A stretch of 64,000 nt of DNA, taken from contig CM041541.1 in assembly GCA_023238725.1 (NCBI GenBank), positions 10,874,044 to 10,938,043 on the forward strand. The letters are read 5' to 3'. Shown here one piece after another: positions 50,101-54,690 of this stretch. This DNA comes from Scortum barcoo. Taxonomy: Eukaryota > Chordata > Actinopteri > Centrarchiformes > Terapontidae. The notes below the pieces were generated by a model. That model saw nothing but the letters and a program-made list of their open reading frames with translations, did no database searches and had not been told where the DNA came from. The position numbers and the translations under genes were made by a program. The stretch's first letter is position 1, and each line of letters opens with the position of its first letter.

Positions 50101-51452
50101 TTTCACACACTGTTACCATTACCTTACAGTTCAGAAGGTTCCTGAGGACGCTCATGGTAAATACTGGTTTGCGCTGCTCTGCTGCATCGTGCACTTTGAC
50201 TGAATGTGAATGTAGTGATGCCTGCTCTCACAGTAACAAGGCTTTCATACAGTTGCCTCCTCCATGTTTATTTGCATCTGAGGGCGACTTCAAAGGGAAC
50301 TTAAAAAAAAAAAAAAAAAAAGAATAACTGCATGCACAGTATATCACAGTCGACGGCCCGTTGAAAGATCCCAAATGTGCAGTGCATGAGAAACTCAACT
50401 ACAACTTTCTTTATTGTAAGCTTTTTCACTGCAACCTCCATCACCTTCCATTGATCTGCATGGACAGTTATTCCCTCCTCTGCCTGTTTTTATTCCACAT
50501 CGACTCTGTTTTGTTTACTTCTAGCGTGCAACGTCCTCTACATCAACTCTGTGGACATGGAGTCTCTCACGGGGCCTCAGGCCATTGCCAAGGCGATCAG
50601 TCAGACGTTGGCGACCAACCCTCTGCCTGCCGCCACCACCGTCCACTTCAAAGTGACAACGCAAGGCATCACGCTCACCGACAGTCAGAGGAAGTGAGTC
50701 CAGATGTGCACAAACCAGCACTTTTTCCTTGAGTTGGCAGATGTGTTATATCTCATCATTTTATATTGTCACACCCACTGAGATGTTTTGAGAGGCTTTG
50801 GCGTCCCCAAGTGGTAATCTTGAAGAAGACACTGTGACAGACTTTAAACTGAACTTTACAGCAGGAATAACAACCATACAAATTTTATTTCATAATAAAA
50901 TGCCTTATTTTCACTTGTGTGTGTTTGTCTTGCTGCAGACTTTTCTTCAGGCGACACTACCCCATCAACACAGTAACCTACTGTGACATTGATCCCCAGG
51001 ATAGAAAGTAAGAAACTTCATGACCCTTTTTACTTGTTCCAATATCAGTAAAAGAAAACTATTTTTTGATAGTTTTACTTCTTTTTCATTTTTGTGTTTT
51101 CTTTCATAGATGGGGAAAAGAAGGAGGTGGCTCAGTGAAGTAAGTACTTTATCATTGGAACTGTACAGAAAGATGGAAATAAATAGTTATTACATGCATG
51201 TTAGAAAACTATTTCTGCATCAAGATCTGTCATTTTTCCTGTTTTTATGTTACTTGAATCAGAAAAAATACTAAATACAGATGTATACTAACTGCAGGGT
51301 GTTTTTTTCTTGATCCTGTCAGGCTTTTTGGATTCGTCGCGAGGAAACAAGGAAGCACAACAGACAATGTCAGCCACCTGTTCGCTGAGCTGGACCCAGA
51401 CCAGCCCGCCTCCGCCATCGTCAGCTTCATCTCCAAAATCATGAAGCGGTGA
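9974..51452 (+). CDS. tns1: Tensin-1, multi-exon gene (coding span)
   Basis: Tensin-1 is a cytoplasmic focal and fibrillar adhesion adaptor that couples integrin beta tails to actin and to phosphotyrosine proteins. The coding exons read, in order, the end of a C1-like module, a PTP-like domain with the dead signature HNRGNRGR, a C2 domain, a long Ser/Pro-rich linker, SH2 (FIIRDS) and a C-terminal PTB domain ending at a TGA at 51450-51452. Linker motifs such as ERETDILDDELPN and LSPQEKRELDQLLSG, and PTB text such as NSVDMESLTGPQAI, fit TNS1 better than TNS3. From the start exon at 15745 the chain is about 1628 residues; human TNS1 is about 1735. All phases agree except at the exon 24573-24706, which carries 4 extra bases. 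The 5' end of the longest form is not visible. The a or b paralogue is undetermined. Exons are listed individually below. Confidence 0.95.
10013..12081. other. tns1 intron
   Basis: No exon or gene seen. It contains a CArG plus TEAD motif cluster at 11333-11351 and a CT-rich tract near 11960-12005, before the next acceptor. Confidence 0.6.
11333..11351. promoter_or_regulatory. Adjacent CArG box and TEAD (MCAT) motif
   Basis: CCAAATTAGG (11333-11342), a perfect CC(A/T)6GG, is followed after one base by ACATTCCA (11344-11351), the TEAD consensus. This SRF/TEAD pairing is typical of muscle and cytoskeletal enhancers, and mammalian TNS1 is strongly expressed in smooth muscle. Regulatory function is inference. 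Confidence 0.3.
12082..12123 (+). CDS. tns1: tns1 exon: linker after the C1 domain (14 codons)
   Basis: Acceptor CTCTCTCCAG, donor GTAAGT, phase 0 to 0. It reads PPTPQLPLKHVDTP. It can splice directly to the 18057 exon; the exon with the alternative start at 15745 is an alternative 5' partner of the same downstream exon. Confidence 0.8.
12124..15744. other. tns1 intron
   Basis: It contains a decayed Tc1/mariner fragment near 12322-12672 and a short (TA)n run at 15171-15186. Nothing else is supportable; a His/Arg/Ser-rich minus-strand frame around 15168-15560 is judged spurious. Confidence 0.6.
12322..12672 (+). mobile_element. Decayed Tc1/mariner transposase fragment (3' part)
   Basis: The plus strand contains the recognisable DNA of the transposase C-terminal region, with text such as DWPAKALTL followed by NTFG (the D-W-P-A-x-S-P-D-L-N-P-I-E-H block in intact copies). 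It ends in CCCTATACTTTTGTCC, a typical terminal-repeat-proximal sequence. Frameshifts and stops interrupt it, and the 5' half is missing. It is an inactive fossil. Confidence 0.75.
15745..15828 (+). CDS. tns1: tns1 alternative first coding exon (28 codons)
   Basis: An ATG in the context ACCAGCCATGC starts MPLGSSIRRRFAHLGSSLRW and continues to FSK before the donor AAG|GTAGGC. It ends in phase 0, compatible with the 18057 exon, exactly as the exon at 12082 does. The sequence upstream of the ATG is a poor acceptor, with no polypyrimidine tract, so this is probably a first exon with its own promoter nearby (AT-rich TATTTAAATAG lies about 35 bases upstream). The peptide is basic and may bind membrane or acidic partners. 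No family match is claimed. Confidence 0.6.
17341..17860 (+). repeat. ~520-bp pyrimidine-rich low-complexity block
   Basis: The plus strand is almost entirely C and T in CTT/TTC/CCTT-like words for about 500 bases, with only scattered purines. Small open frames inside read only Phe/Leu/Ser and are compositional artefacts. Confidence 0.85.
18005..18050 (+). repeat. Interrupted (GT)n microsatellite next to a splice acceptor
   Basis: TG repeats broken by TATG and GCATGC run up to the CTCCAG acceptor of the 50-nt exon that starts at 18057. UG repeats in RNA bind TDP-43 and CELF-type proteins. Confidence 0.9.
18057..18106 (+). CDS. tns1: tns1 exon: linker before the PTP-like domain (50 nt)
   Basis: Acceptor CTCCAG, donor GTAAGA. 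It enters in phase 0 and leaves with two bases, reading GSTRSCKSVEIRRKQS and then R completed in the next exon. This frame is fixed by joining to the following exon (SQSVVQAMEENYEVDLVY). It is basic and of unknown function. Skipping it would shift the frame from the upstream starts but would leave the internal ATG at 18928 usable. Confidence 0.8.
18107..18905. other. tns1 intron
   Basis: No coding exon seen. A run of C residues lies near 18631-18638 and another before the acceptor at 18894-18905. Confidence 0.6.
18906..19077 (+). CDS. tns1: tns1 exon: start of the PTP-like domain
   Basis: The exon contains MEENYEVDLVYITERIISV, closely matching the canonical tensin start MEDSCELDLVYVTERI; the ATG at 18928 is the likely start of short forms. 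It continues through the tensin/PTEN-like block …TNIKEVATMLRSKHGEHYL. It enters with two carried bases and leaves in phase 0 at a GTGAGC donor. Confidence 0.95.
19173..19223 (+). CDS. tns1: tns1 exon: PTP-like domain (17 codons)
   Basis: It reads MLNLSEWRGDLTKLNPK, the tensin N-L-S-E…D-x-T-K-L block. Phase 0 to 0; acceptor GATTCCAG, donor GTACAA. Confidence 0.95.
19338..19372 (+). repeat. Poly-T tract before an acceptor
   Basis: A run of T broken by single G bases about 20-50 bases upstream of the 19390 exon. It is a long polypyrimidine tract with a slippage-prone homopolymer. Confidence 0.8.
19390..19512 (+). CDS. tns1: tns1 exon: PTP-like domain, up to the dead active site
   Basis: It reads [20 protein letters not shown]… and ends NVVVLHNR. 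The final HNR is the beginning of the phosphatase signature H-C-x5-R, with Asn in place of the catalytic Cys, as in mammalian TNS1. The domain is therefore expected to have no phosphatase activity. Phase 0 to 0. Confidence 0.95.
19528..19805 (+). repeat. Interspersed repeat of a common teleost family
   Basis: The order AAAGGAATAGTT, TTAGATGAGAAGA, GCCAGCAGACGGTTAGCTTAG, then CCAGCACCTCTA, then GTTTAATCTGTACAAAAAC, then GGGGGTTATGTGCTGGACTT is a pattern that, from memory, recurs in many teleost genomes. It lies inside a tns1 intron and is diverged and non-coding. Related text in the opposite orientation occurs near 59160-59345. Confidence 0.65.
20217..20281 (+). CDS. tns1: tns1 exon: PTP signature loop
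   Basis: It reads [20 protein letters not shown], completing the signature HNRGNRGR begun in the previous exon. The loop Arg is kept while the nucleophilic Cys is lost. It leaves with two bases (AG) to complete Ser in the next exon. Confidence 0.95.
20553..20636 (+). CDS. tns1: tns1 exon: end of the PTP-like domain
   Basis: It reads ADQALDRFAMRRFYEDKALP and ends GQPSQR. This tensin/auxilin/PTEN-type block (S-A-D-Q-A-L-D-R-F-A-M) is nearly invariant in tensins. The 84-nt exon carries one base in and two bases out. Confidence 0.95.
20637..23900. other. tns1 intron
   Basis: A 3.3-kb intron with no coding exon. Stretches around 21190-21790 and 22790-23050 are less AT-rich and of higher complexity than their surroundings and might be conserved elements, but nothing in the sequence alone proves this. 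Confidence 0.55.
23901..24013 (+). CDS. tns1: tns1 exon: PTP–C2 junction
   Basis: It reads [20 protein letters not shown] then FLHHVIMHGIPNFESKG, matching the start of the PTEN-type C2 domain in TNS1. It enters by completing Arg and leaves with one base. Confidence 0.95.
24103..24163 (+). CDS. tns1: tns1 exon: C2 domain
   Basis: It reads CRPFLKIYQAMQPVYTSGI plus the first two bases of Tyr. The donor is at TATA|GTATGG; without splicing, the frame would hit TAG at once, which fixes the boundary. Confidence 0.93.
24285..24360 (+). CDS. tns1: tns1 exon: C2 domain
   Basis: After completing Tyr it reads NVQGDSNTSICITIEPGLLL then KGDIL, and ends in phase 0 before GTGAGA. Confidence 0.95.
24573..24706 (+). 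CDS. tns1: tns1 exon: C2 domain, with a 4-bp frame-breaking excess
   Basis: It starts LKCYHKRFRNPTRDVVFRVQ in the expected phase. After VQF the conserved continuation (H-T-C-A-I-H-D-L-G-V-V-F-G-K in tensins) is encoded in a different frame, because AGTT at 24636-24639 is surplus. It lies in a 5-bp direct repeat, AGTTCAGTTC, at 24631-24640. The exon is 134 nt, whereas the neighbouring phases require 130. As written, the protein would shift frame inside the C2 domain. An assembly or read error, or a segregating allele, is as likely as a real null, since all downstream exons look constrained. Confidence 0.85.
24707..25669. other. tns1 intron
   Basis: AT-rich, with a short (TG)n run near 24804-24820. 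No exon seen. Confidence 0.6.
25670..25735 (+). CDS. tns1: tns1 exon: end of the C2 domain
   Basis: It reads ERFPEYGKVEFVFSYGPEKI after completing Asp, and leaves with one base. Near-identical to mammalian TNS1. Confidence 0.95.
25922..26047 (+). CDS. tns1: tns1 exon: end of the C2 domain and start of the linker
   Basis: It reads LSHLENGPSVSVDYNTGDHL then IRWDSYENFS…VDGEH. It leaves with one base, which pairs with AT at 38634 to give Asp. The donor GTATGT is followed immediately by a (CA)n array. Confidence 0.93.
26054..26101 (+). repeat. (CA)n microsatellite six bases inside an intron
   Basis: About 24 uninterrupted CA units begin directly after the donor GTATGT of the preceding exon. Reading frames across it give only Ser/His/Thr repeats. 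Confidence 0.95.
29319..29328. promoter_or_regulatory. CArG-box match CCATATTTGG
   Basis: Perfect SRF-type motif in the large intron. Functional status unknown; four such matches in the window is near chance expectation. Confidence 0.22.
29366..29406. repeat. Imperfect (GACAGA)n tandem repeat
   Basis: Alternating GACAGA and GAGACA units over about 40 bases. Confidence 0.7.
34768..34801. repeat. Short tandem repeat, unit CATTATAC
   Basis: Three successive near-identical copies of an ACCATTATAC-like unit. Confidence 0.7.
36000..36457 (+). promoter_or_regulatory. Candidate internal promoter with untranslated first exon
   Basis: This segment stands out from the AT-rich intron by its GC and CpG content, including CGACGTCG, a CCGCC-rich block and a GC-box-like CCCCGCCTCG near 36217, with an ATF/CREB-like TGACATCA at about 36030. 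It ends at a strong donor, ACAG|GTAAGAAG (GT at 36458). Joined to the 38634 exon it would allow translation from the in-frame ATG at 38747, giving a tensin lacking PTP and C2 domains. Short tensin transcripts from internal promoters are known in mammals. No transcript evidence is available here. Confidence 0.4.
37310..37785 (+). mobile_element. Decayed Tc1/mariner transposase copy
   Basis: Plus-strand text such as GTCTCTTCCAGGATGAAAATG, GTCAGTGAATGGTTTGAAGA and GAGGGAATATCTTTTGGAAG matches, from memory, the C-terminal half of a teleost Tc1/mariner-type transposase. Stops and frameshifts are present, and no intact frame longer than about 93 codons remains. Inactive. Confidence 0.7.
38357..38366 (+). 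promoter_or_regulatory. TATA-box / MEF2 site CTATAAATAG
   Basis: A perfect match to the MEF2 consensus YTA(W)4TAR, which also serves as a TATA box, about 270 bases upstream of the 1.7-kb tns1 exon. A GTGAGT donor-like site follows at 38454. A coding exon from the ATG at 38427 would enter the next exon in the wrong frame, so any transcript from here would rely on the ATG at 38747. Confidence 0.3.
38634..40319 (+). CDS. tns1: tns1 central exon: Ser/Pro-rich linker (1686 nt)
   Basis: It begins VVHTQGPLDGSLYARVRKKD (the tensin H-T-Q-G-P-[LV]-D-G-S-L-Y-A block) and ends NLEGLVAHRIAG, both hallmarks of TNS1. Inside are HTLSVSSDSGNSTASIKTD, LSPQEKRELDQLLSG, ERETDILDDELPN, FRSQSF-like MYRSQSFGNP, and SSREAVQRGLSAW. 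An amphipathic DIEQSIEALNMLMLDLDP segment at 39680-39733 corresponds to the LD-type talin-binding helix reported for tensin-3. The region is otherwise low-complexity and probably disordered. It enters with two bases, leaves with one, and the donor is GTAAGC. An in-frame ATG at 38747 could start a short form. Confidence 0.95.
40320..41524. other. tns1 intron
   Basis: Reading through the donor meets a stop at 40385-40387 and an AATAAA at 40445-40450. Otherwise AT-rich, no exon. Confidence 0.6.
41525..41605 (+). CDS. tns1: tns1 exon: linker (81 nt)
   Basis: It reads YNARIRGISESMTPQQSDRH then RSYSFS, with a phase of one base in and one base out. The donor CTG|GTTTGT is weak. Symmetric phase 1-1 makes it skippable without a frameshift, so it may be an alternative cassette. 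Confidence 0.8.
41606..42084. other. tns1 intron
   Basis: T/C-rich, about 480 bases, no gene seen. Confidence 0.6.
42085..42248 (+). CDS. tns1: tns1 exon: linker
   Basis: It reads VRSRGMTPEVTQETGRRRTT and ends NLALNPGGRPRE, the TNS1 'ALNPGGRP' block. Acceptor TTTTAG, donor GTCAGC, leaves in phase 0. Confidence 0.9.
42376..42520 (+). CDS. tns1: tns1 exon: linker
   Basis: It reads GHMHSYREAFEDDEADGFSN, the TNS1 'HSY[KR]EAFE' block, and continues to TPSFPVSPQTPYFNM. It leaves with one base at the donor ATGT|GTAGGT, completed as Ser at 46527. Confidence 0.9.
42674..42679 (-). terminator. Candidate poly(A) signal of the nested lectin gene
   Basis: AATAAA on the minus strand, about 210 bases after the lectin stop; a second candidate is at 42697-42702. 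Confidence 0.4.
42889..43743 (-). CDS. Secreted tandem C-type lectin-domain protein, intronless, nested
   Basis: A 284-residue protein in one uninterrupted frame. The ATG at 43743-43741 has G at -3 and +4; the codon upstream is GTG, so the ATG is the start. Residues 1-19 form a signal peptide (MDRTFTCILLLLSLSATFG). CTLD1 (about 20-129) has WIGL and WHD but keeps only the outer cysteine pair, and its sugar motif is EPS rather than EPN. CTLD2 (about 130-284) has WIGL, the inner Cys pair near CAAL and WEAHRCEERLPFICY, but no EPN/QPD, so canonical calcium-dependent sugar binding is unlikely. Sequons occur at NLT, NFT and NNT. It resembles the many teleost mannose-receptor-1-like lectins. A candidate TATA lies at about 43804-43812 and a poly(A) signal at 42674-42679. 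There is no transmembrane segment. The ligand is unknown. Confidence 0.88.
   Translation of the reverse strand: MDRTFTCILLLLSLSATFGKYIYVARAETWHHAQDYCRQFHTDLAPVSNTMDIKRLRRVVSDDNEYIWIGLKRNLTDKEKWIWSGGGEVSNFFWANNEPSNQAGEDYGLMHNFTWHDATDNKQKAFICYNPVVVWERKTWEEALKYCREHHSDLASVVSDTEMSLIQRKLRNYYTTDQFWIGLHFFPGNWHWVDRLPLRYEAWGQGGKPACPVLKQCAALQVMGNNNTNAMLTSNTAGGVSTSIVNIAPQISMNIYVESDSAVRGTDSVWEAHRCEERLPFICY
43804..43812 (-). promoter_or_regulatory. Candidate TATA box of the nested lectin gene
   Basis: The minus strand reads CATATATATT about 60 bases upstream of the lectin ATG, a suitable distance for a short 5' UTR. Confidence 0.4.
46527..46601 (+). CDS. tns1: tns1 exon: linker (75 nt)
   Basis: It reads RSPPGLSKTPLSALGLKSHQ then QGGS, the TNS1 'RSPPGL-KTPLSALGLK' block. 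One base in (completing Ser), one base out. Confidence 0.92.
46602..47294. other. tns1 intron
   Basis: No additional exon found. Mammalian TNS1 has a longer linker at this point, which I could not locate in the window. Confidence 0.55.
47295..47321 (+). CDS. tns1: tns1 27-nt exon: acidic linker
   Basis: It reads DSDSNDGEQ (first and last residues split), with phase 1-1, acceptor GCTGTCAG and donor GTAAGG. It keeps the frame whether included or skipped. Rich in acidic and Ser residues. Confidence 0.7.
47622..47648 (+). repeat. (GT)n microsatellite upstream of an exon
   Basis: A pure TG run ending about 28 bases before the 47676 exon. Confidence 0.9.
47676..47757 (+). CDS. tns1: tns1 exon: linker (82 nt)
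   Basis: It reads NRSFGDSRAQPFNAPLSSSS then PIHSAE and two bases of Gly. The acceptor CTTAG is preceded by the GT repeat; the donor is GTGAGT. Confidence 0.85.
47927..48492 (+). CDS. tns1: tns1 exon: Ser/Pro-rich linker before SH2 (566 nt)
   Basis: It includes MGVHTVPGSPNTLHRTVATN, the TNS1 'GVHTVPGSP…HRTV-TNTPPSP' block, then a degenerate S-P-x-[LI]-x-R repeat, then STPAFPISPQLPEKRHMSSG and ends in SGTHTLPDVSKSIY. It is very GC-rich, which leaves long open frames on the other strand. It enters with one base and leaves with one. Confidence 0.93.
48585..48671 (+). CDS. tns1: tns1 exon: start of the SH2 domain
   Basis: It reads MNVKFVQDTSKYWYKPDISR then EQ, the conserved tensin SH2 entry (F-V-Q-D-T-S-K-[YF]-W-Y-K). 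Phase 1-1. Confidence 0.96.
48908..49036 (+). CDS. tns1: tns1 exon: SH2 phosphotyrosine pocket
   Basis: It reads INLLKDREPGAFIIRDSHSF then RGAYGLAMKVACPPPTVQQN. FIIRDS contains the invariant Arg that contacts phosphotyrosine, so the SH2 domain should be functional. Confidence 0.97.
49138..49233 (+). CDS. tns1: tns1 exon: SH2 domain
   Basis: It reads GDMTNELVRHFLIETSAKGV then RLKGCPNEPYF. Phase 1-1. Confidence 0.97.
49323..49400 (+). CDS. tns1: tns1 exon: end of the SH2 domain
   Basis: It reads CLSALVYQHSMTPLALPCKL then MIPTK, close to TNS1 (S-L-S-A-L-V-Y-Q-H-S). Phase 1-1. Confidence 0.97.
49742..49813 (+). CDS. tns1: tns1 exon: SH2–PTB linker
   Basis: It reads PNEEALELATPTDPVVELLK then QGA. 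It leaves with one base, compatible both with the microexon at 50130 and with the PTB exon at 50525. Confidence 0.95.
49814..50524. other. tns1 intron with a candidate cassette
   Basis: It contains the 27-nt candidate microexon (50130-50156) and an A-run at about 50304-50321. Nothing else. Confidence 0.6.
50130..50156 (+). CDS. tns1: Candidate tns1 cassette microexon (27 nt)
   Basis: TTACCATTACCTTACAG|27 nt|GTAAAT, phase 1-1 like both neighbours. It would insert about nine residues (VQKVPEDAH) between QGA and ACNVLY at the entry to the PTB domain. Skipping gives the canonical tensin junction QGA-ACNV, so it is optional. The acceptor is good and the donor fair. It is predicted, not proven. 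Confidence 0.45.
50525..50693 (+). CDS. tns1: tns1 exon: PTB domain
   Basis: It reads CNVLYINSVDMESLTGPQAI… and ends VTTQGITLTDSQR plus two bases of Lys. This is the first half of the integrin-tail-binding PTB domain. Confidence 0.97.
50939..51007 (+). CDS. tns1: tns1 exon: PTB domain
   Basis: It reads LFFRRHYPINTVTYCDIDPQ then DR, the invariant tensin PTB core. Confidence 0.97.
51110..51139 (+). CDS. tns1: tns1 exon: PTB loop (30 nt)
   Basis: It reads WGKEGGGSV between split Lys codons. Short but fixed by the phases of both neighbours and by homology to the tensin K-W-[MI]-K loop. Confidence 0.93.
51323..51452 (+). CDS. tns1: tns1 last coding exon: end of the PTB domain
   Basis: It reads LFGFVARKQGSTTDNVSHLF then AELDPDQPASAIVSFISKIM and KR, then TGA. 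The C-terminus is slightly shorter than in mammalian TNS1. Confidence 0.97.
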
Positions 51453-54400
51453 AACCCCCAGCCTCCAAATGGCAGCGGCCATTTTGGAATCTTCCTTCGT
51501 CATTGGTGTCTTTTTGGAAAGGACTCGATGATGTCCTTTTTTTTTCTGTTTCCTGTCGGTTTGTTTCTGTTTCCCTTCTCTCTCTTTTTCTCTCTGCCTT
51601 GCTGGTTTGTCTTGGTCTTTTTTGGGAGAGAGTCTCGAATCGAAGGATTTGGTGTGGATCCAGGGTGGAGCTAGTGGATGTGTAGTGTGGAGCTGTGAAC
51701 GTGACAAACATGGAGGCCGTTAATGGGAGAAAACGTACTTGCAGGGAAACCTGTGCTAGAAGAAAATGCTAGCTTAAGACTAAAGGAACAATGCTAAGTT
51801 CAGTCGGGGAACATGTAAGGACTCGTACGTTTCAGGGTTTTCTGTTGTCGTTTTTGTTGATTGATTTACCAAAGGTAGTTGCAACACAAGTGCAAGAATG
51901 ATGTAGCTATTAAGCCATTATTATTTCCTCTTTTCAAAAGATGAAGTGTCGAACAACAATAAAAAAAAAAAAAAAGAAAAGAAATACAGTTTCTTCTTGA
52001 ACTTGTCTTCAGGAAAAAAGTTGGCCTTGATGGCTTTTAGCAAAACAGTGTCTGAAGACCTTATGCATGTTAGCTTGATCTTTAAGCTTGGTTCTTCTAC
52101 CTTCCACAAAAGTCATTGTGAAATCCTTAGAGTGGTCATTTCCGGGTCTGTTGTGTGTTGGAAAGGGCTCTGCAGTGAAACAACGACTGATCTAAACTGC
52201 GCATAGCAGACCAGACTCAGAAAAAAAAAAGAAAGAAAAAAAACCCTGCCACGCTAAGGTCACCGCACTTCGTGTCAGTGCAGCCACACTTGCATCACCT
52301 CGGCCTCCGGTCCAAGCCTGATCTGTCTCTCTCACACAAAACTCGCTTATTGGATTACTTTCGCCTGAAATCAGCAAGCTCCTGATTGCATGGCAGGCAG
52401 AGAGAGGAAGGAAGACTGTTAGTCCACAAGATGGCGCCACTCATTCAGGCTTGGACTCCCCCCCCTTCCAGACTTGCCCATCACCAACTGCTTGCAGTAG
52501 TGGATCTGTTGATAGACGCTGCCACTGAAACACACTGGAAATCACCAGGGACTGGCCCCATGACCTGGACCTATGCACTGTTCTTTATGCATGTTGTTGT
52601 CCCAAGATGCACCCTCCCTCATAGCTACATTCAACATCACTGAACATTCGATGCTTTGTGCTAAAAATGACTTAAAAACCTTTAGACAAGTACACCGAGG
52701 TTGTATGACTTGTCAAAGACTGCATGAAATAGACAAACATTTTTGTACTCTTCTCAGAGTCCTGAAAAGAAGTAGACAACCCATTGTTGAAGTAGTCACA
52801 TGATGGTGAGATGCTCTATTTTTACTTATTTGTTTTCTTTATTTTCGGTCCATTTTGAGCCAGGGTTACCTTTCACTGTATCAAGGACAGTCCGGTCTTT
52901 GTTTTGTTTTGGGTTTTTTTTTTTCGTTCCACAGTGTCGTCGAAATTTACATTTAGATACCTTTTAAGGCAAAAGAAAAAAAAAGAAAACAAAAAAGTTT
53001 CCACACTGTGCGCAAATGCCTGCTTGTTGAACACACGCTCAACCATTCACAATAAGCTAAGGAAAATTGATATTGATATAAATGTACATAGATATACTAC
53101 TTTGAAAGGTGACATAGCGAAAAAGTATTTATTTTTGTTGCTTTGGTCCCTCATGATTACTCATATATACATATATTGTACAGTCTAGATAAAGAAGATT
53201 ACCTAATGGGTTGAGAAAAAAAATATATACTTATTTTGGCTAATGATTTCAAAGTCTGACGATTTTGAAATGTGTTTGAATATATGGTGTACATTACTTT
53301 GTACATGTATATGTTTGTTTTTTCGGCTCGTCATTATTTTTCATTTTTGCGTTCTCTCTCAGAACGAGGTAGGGCATGAATGAGATAGAGGCCAAGAGTC
53401 TGAAATTGCATGGACAGAAGCATTTGAGCGCGTTTCGACGGCAGAAACGTGCTCGCAGAAGCAAATGCGTCGTAGCTGGTAGAACTTTAAGGTTAAAGAC
53501 ATTTTAGAAAAAGGGAAGCACGATTTAAAAAAAAAAAAAGTTCAGCAGCCAACCTCAAAAATGCAATATGAAAACAGCTGTATGCACCCACGACAGTTAT
53601 AATATCATTTTTGCCAAAGATTCAAACACTTTACATCTATGCTGACTGGCTGCATGTCGCTTTGTTTTTTTTTTATGTTCAACTGCTACTCCATTTTTTT
53701 TTGTGTTTCACACCTGAAAGCCACACTCAGCTTCAGCAGCAGATTTAAGACAGCTCAGCCAGCCAGGGAAATGTGTGTTATCGCTCACGGAAGTAAGACA
53801 GGGGCCCTCGCATTCGTACAGCCGAGACATCCAGCTGCACACGACGAAAGCATGGACGTTTCTGTTTTTTTCTATTTGTTTTTCCTGGTGTCTCAATGCT
53901 CCAAAAATGTGTCCACCTCCATCGCCTGTTCAAGAGAGGACAGGCCTGCCGCTGCACCTCAATTGGAAGTGTGTAAACAAAGCACTTATATTCACTATAC
54001 CAAAAGAGGAGTGACATAAATTCCATATGGGTGTCAGTGCTGGAGGTAAATAAAGTTAGACGTGTCTCACCATGATGCTAAAGCTCTACAGCTGCGGCTC
54101 TGTCAGACTGCCAAAGGTGTCTTTCTCCGGGCCCCCCTCAAAAAAAAAAAAGTCAGTGATTTATTTATTCTTATTTATTCTTTAAATTTTTTTTTTCCTT
54201 GACATGTTTTTCAAAAATCTCGTTTCATCGTCGCCTCATCGCATTATCGCAGTCTTTTTTTAACAGTCAGTGTTAACGAATGGAGGAATGTACGGTGGCG
54301 CTTTATTGGAAGCAAAGAGGCACAGTGCACTTAAGTCGACTACTAACAAGCGTTGTGCCATTTTTAGTCAATTTGGAGAGAAAAAAAAAAACACTAAAAA

Positions 54401-54690
54401 AATGTATTCTCTAAATAATAAAAAAAAAAAAAAGAAAAAATCAAAAATTGCATTGTGCCTGTTGGCTTTGAGTCAAGAGTTACCTTGTTTTAGTGAAAAA
54501 GAAGTGATTTCTGTGACCCCGATGTACAGATGGGACTTGTTGTATGAATGTGCTACTATGGATGTACAAAAGGGTCTCAGATTTTGTTTGCGCTTATCAT
54601 TTACATTATATTGTCATGGCTTACCTGTTCCTAAGGAGAAAAAAAAACATTAAAGCAATACAAATCAGTTACATTAAAGCTATGTGGGTG
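51453..54690 (+). other. tns1: tns1 3' UTR (inferred)
   Basis: It continues without an intron from the stop. Poly(A) signal candidates are AATAAA at 51958, 54049 and 54417, and ATTAAA at 54649 and 54673; the last pair, followed by a T/GT-rich stretch, looks like the distal end. A PUM-type UGUACAUA lies at 53083-53090. Mammalian TNS1 also has a 3' UTR of several kilobases. Many A-runs and T-runs occur; the small frames inside are spurious. Confidence 0.65.
54649..54678 (+). terminator. Distal tns1 poly(A) signals
   Basis: Two ATTAAA hexamers (54649-54654 and 54673-54678), followed by a GTGTTCATTTTGTTTT-type GU/U-rich element. Confidence 0.55.
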
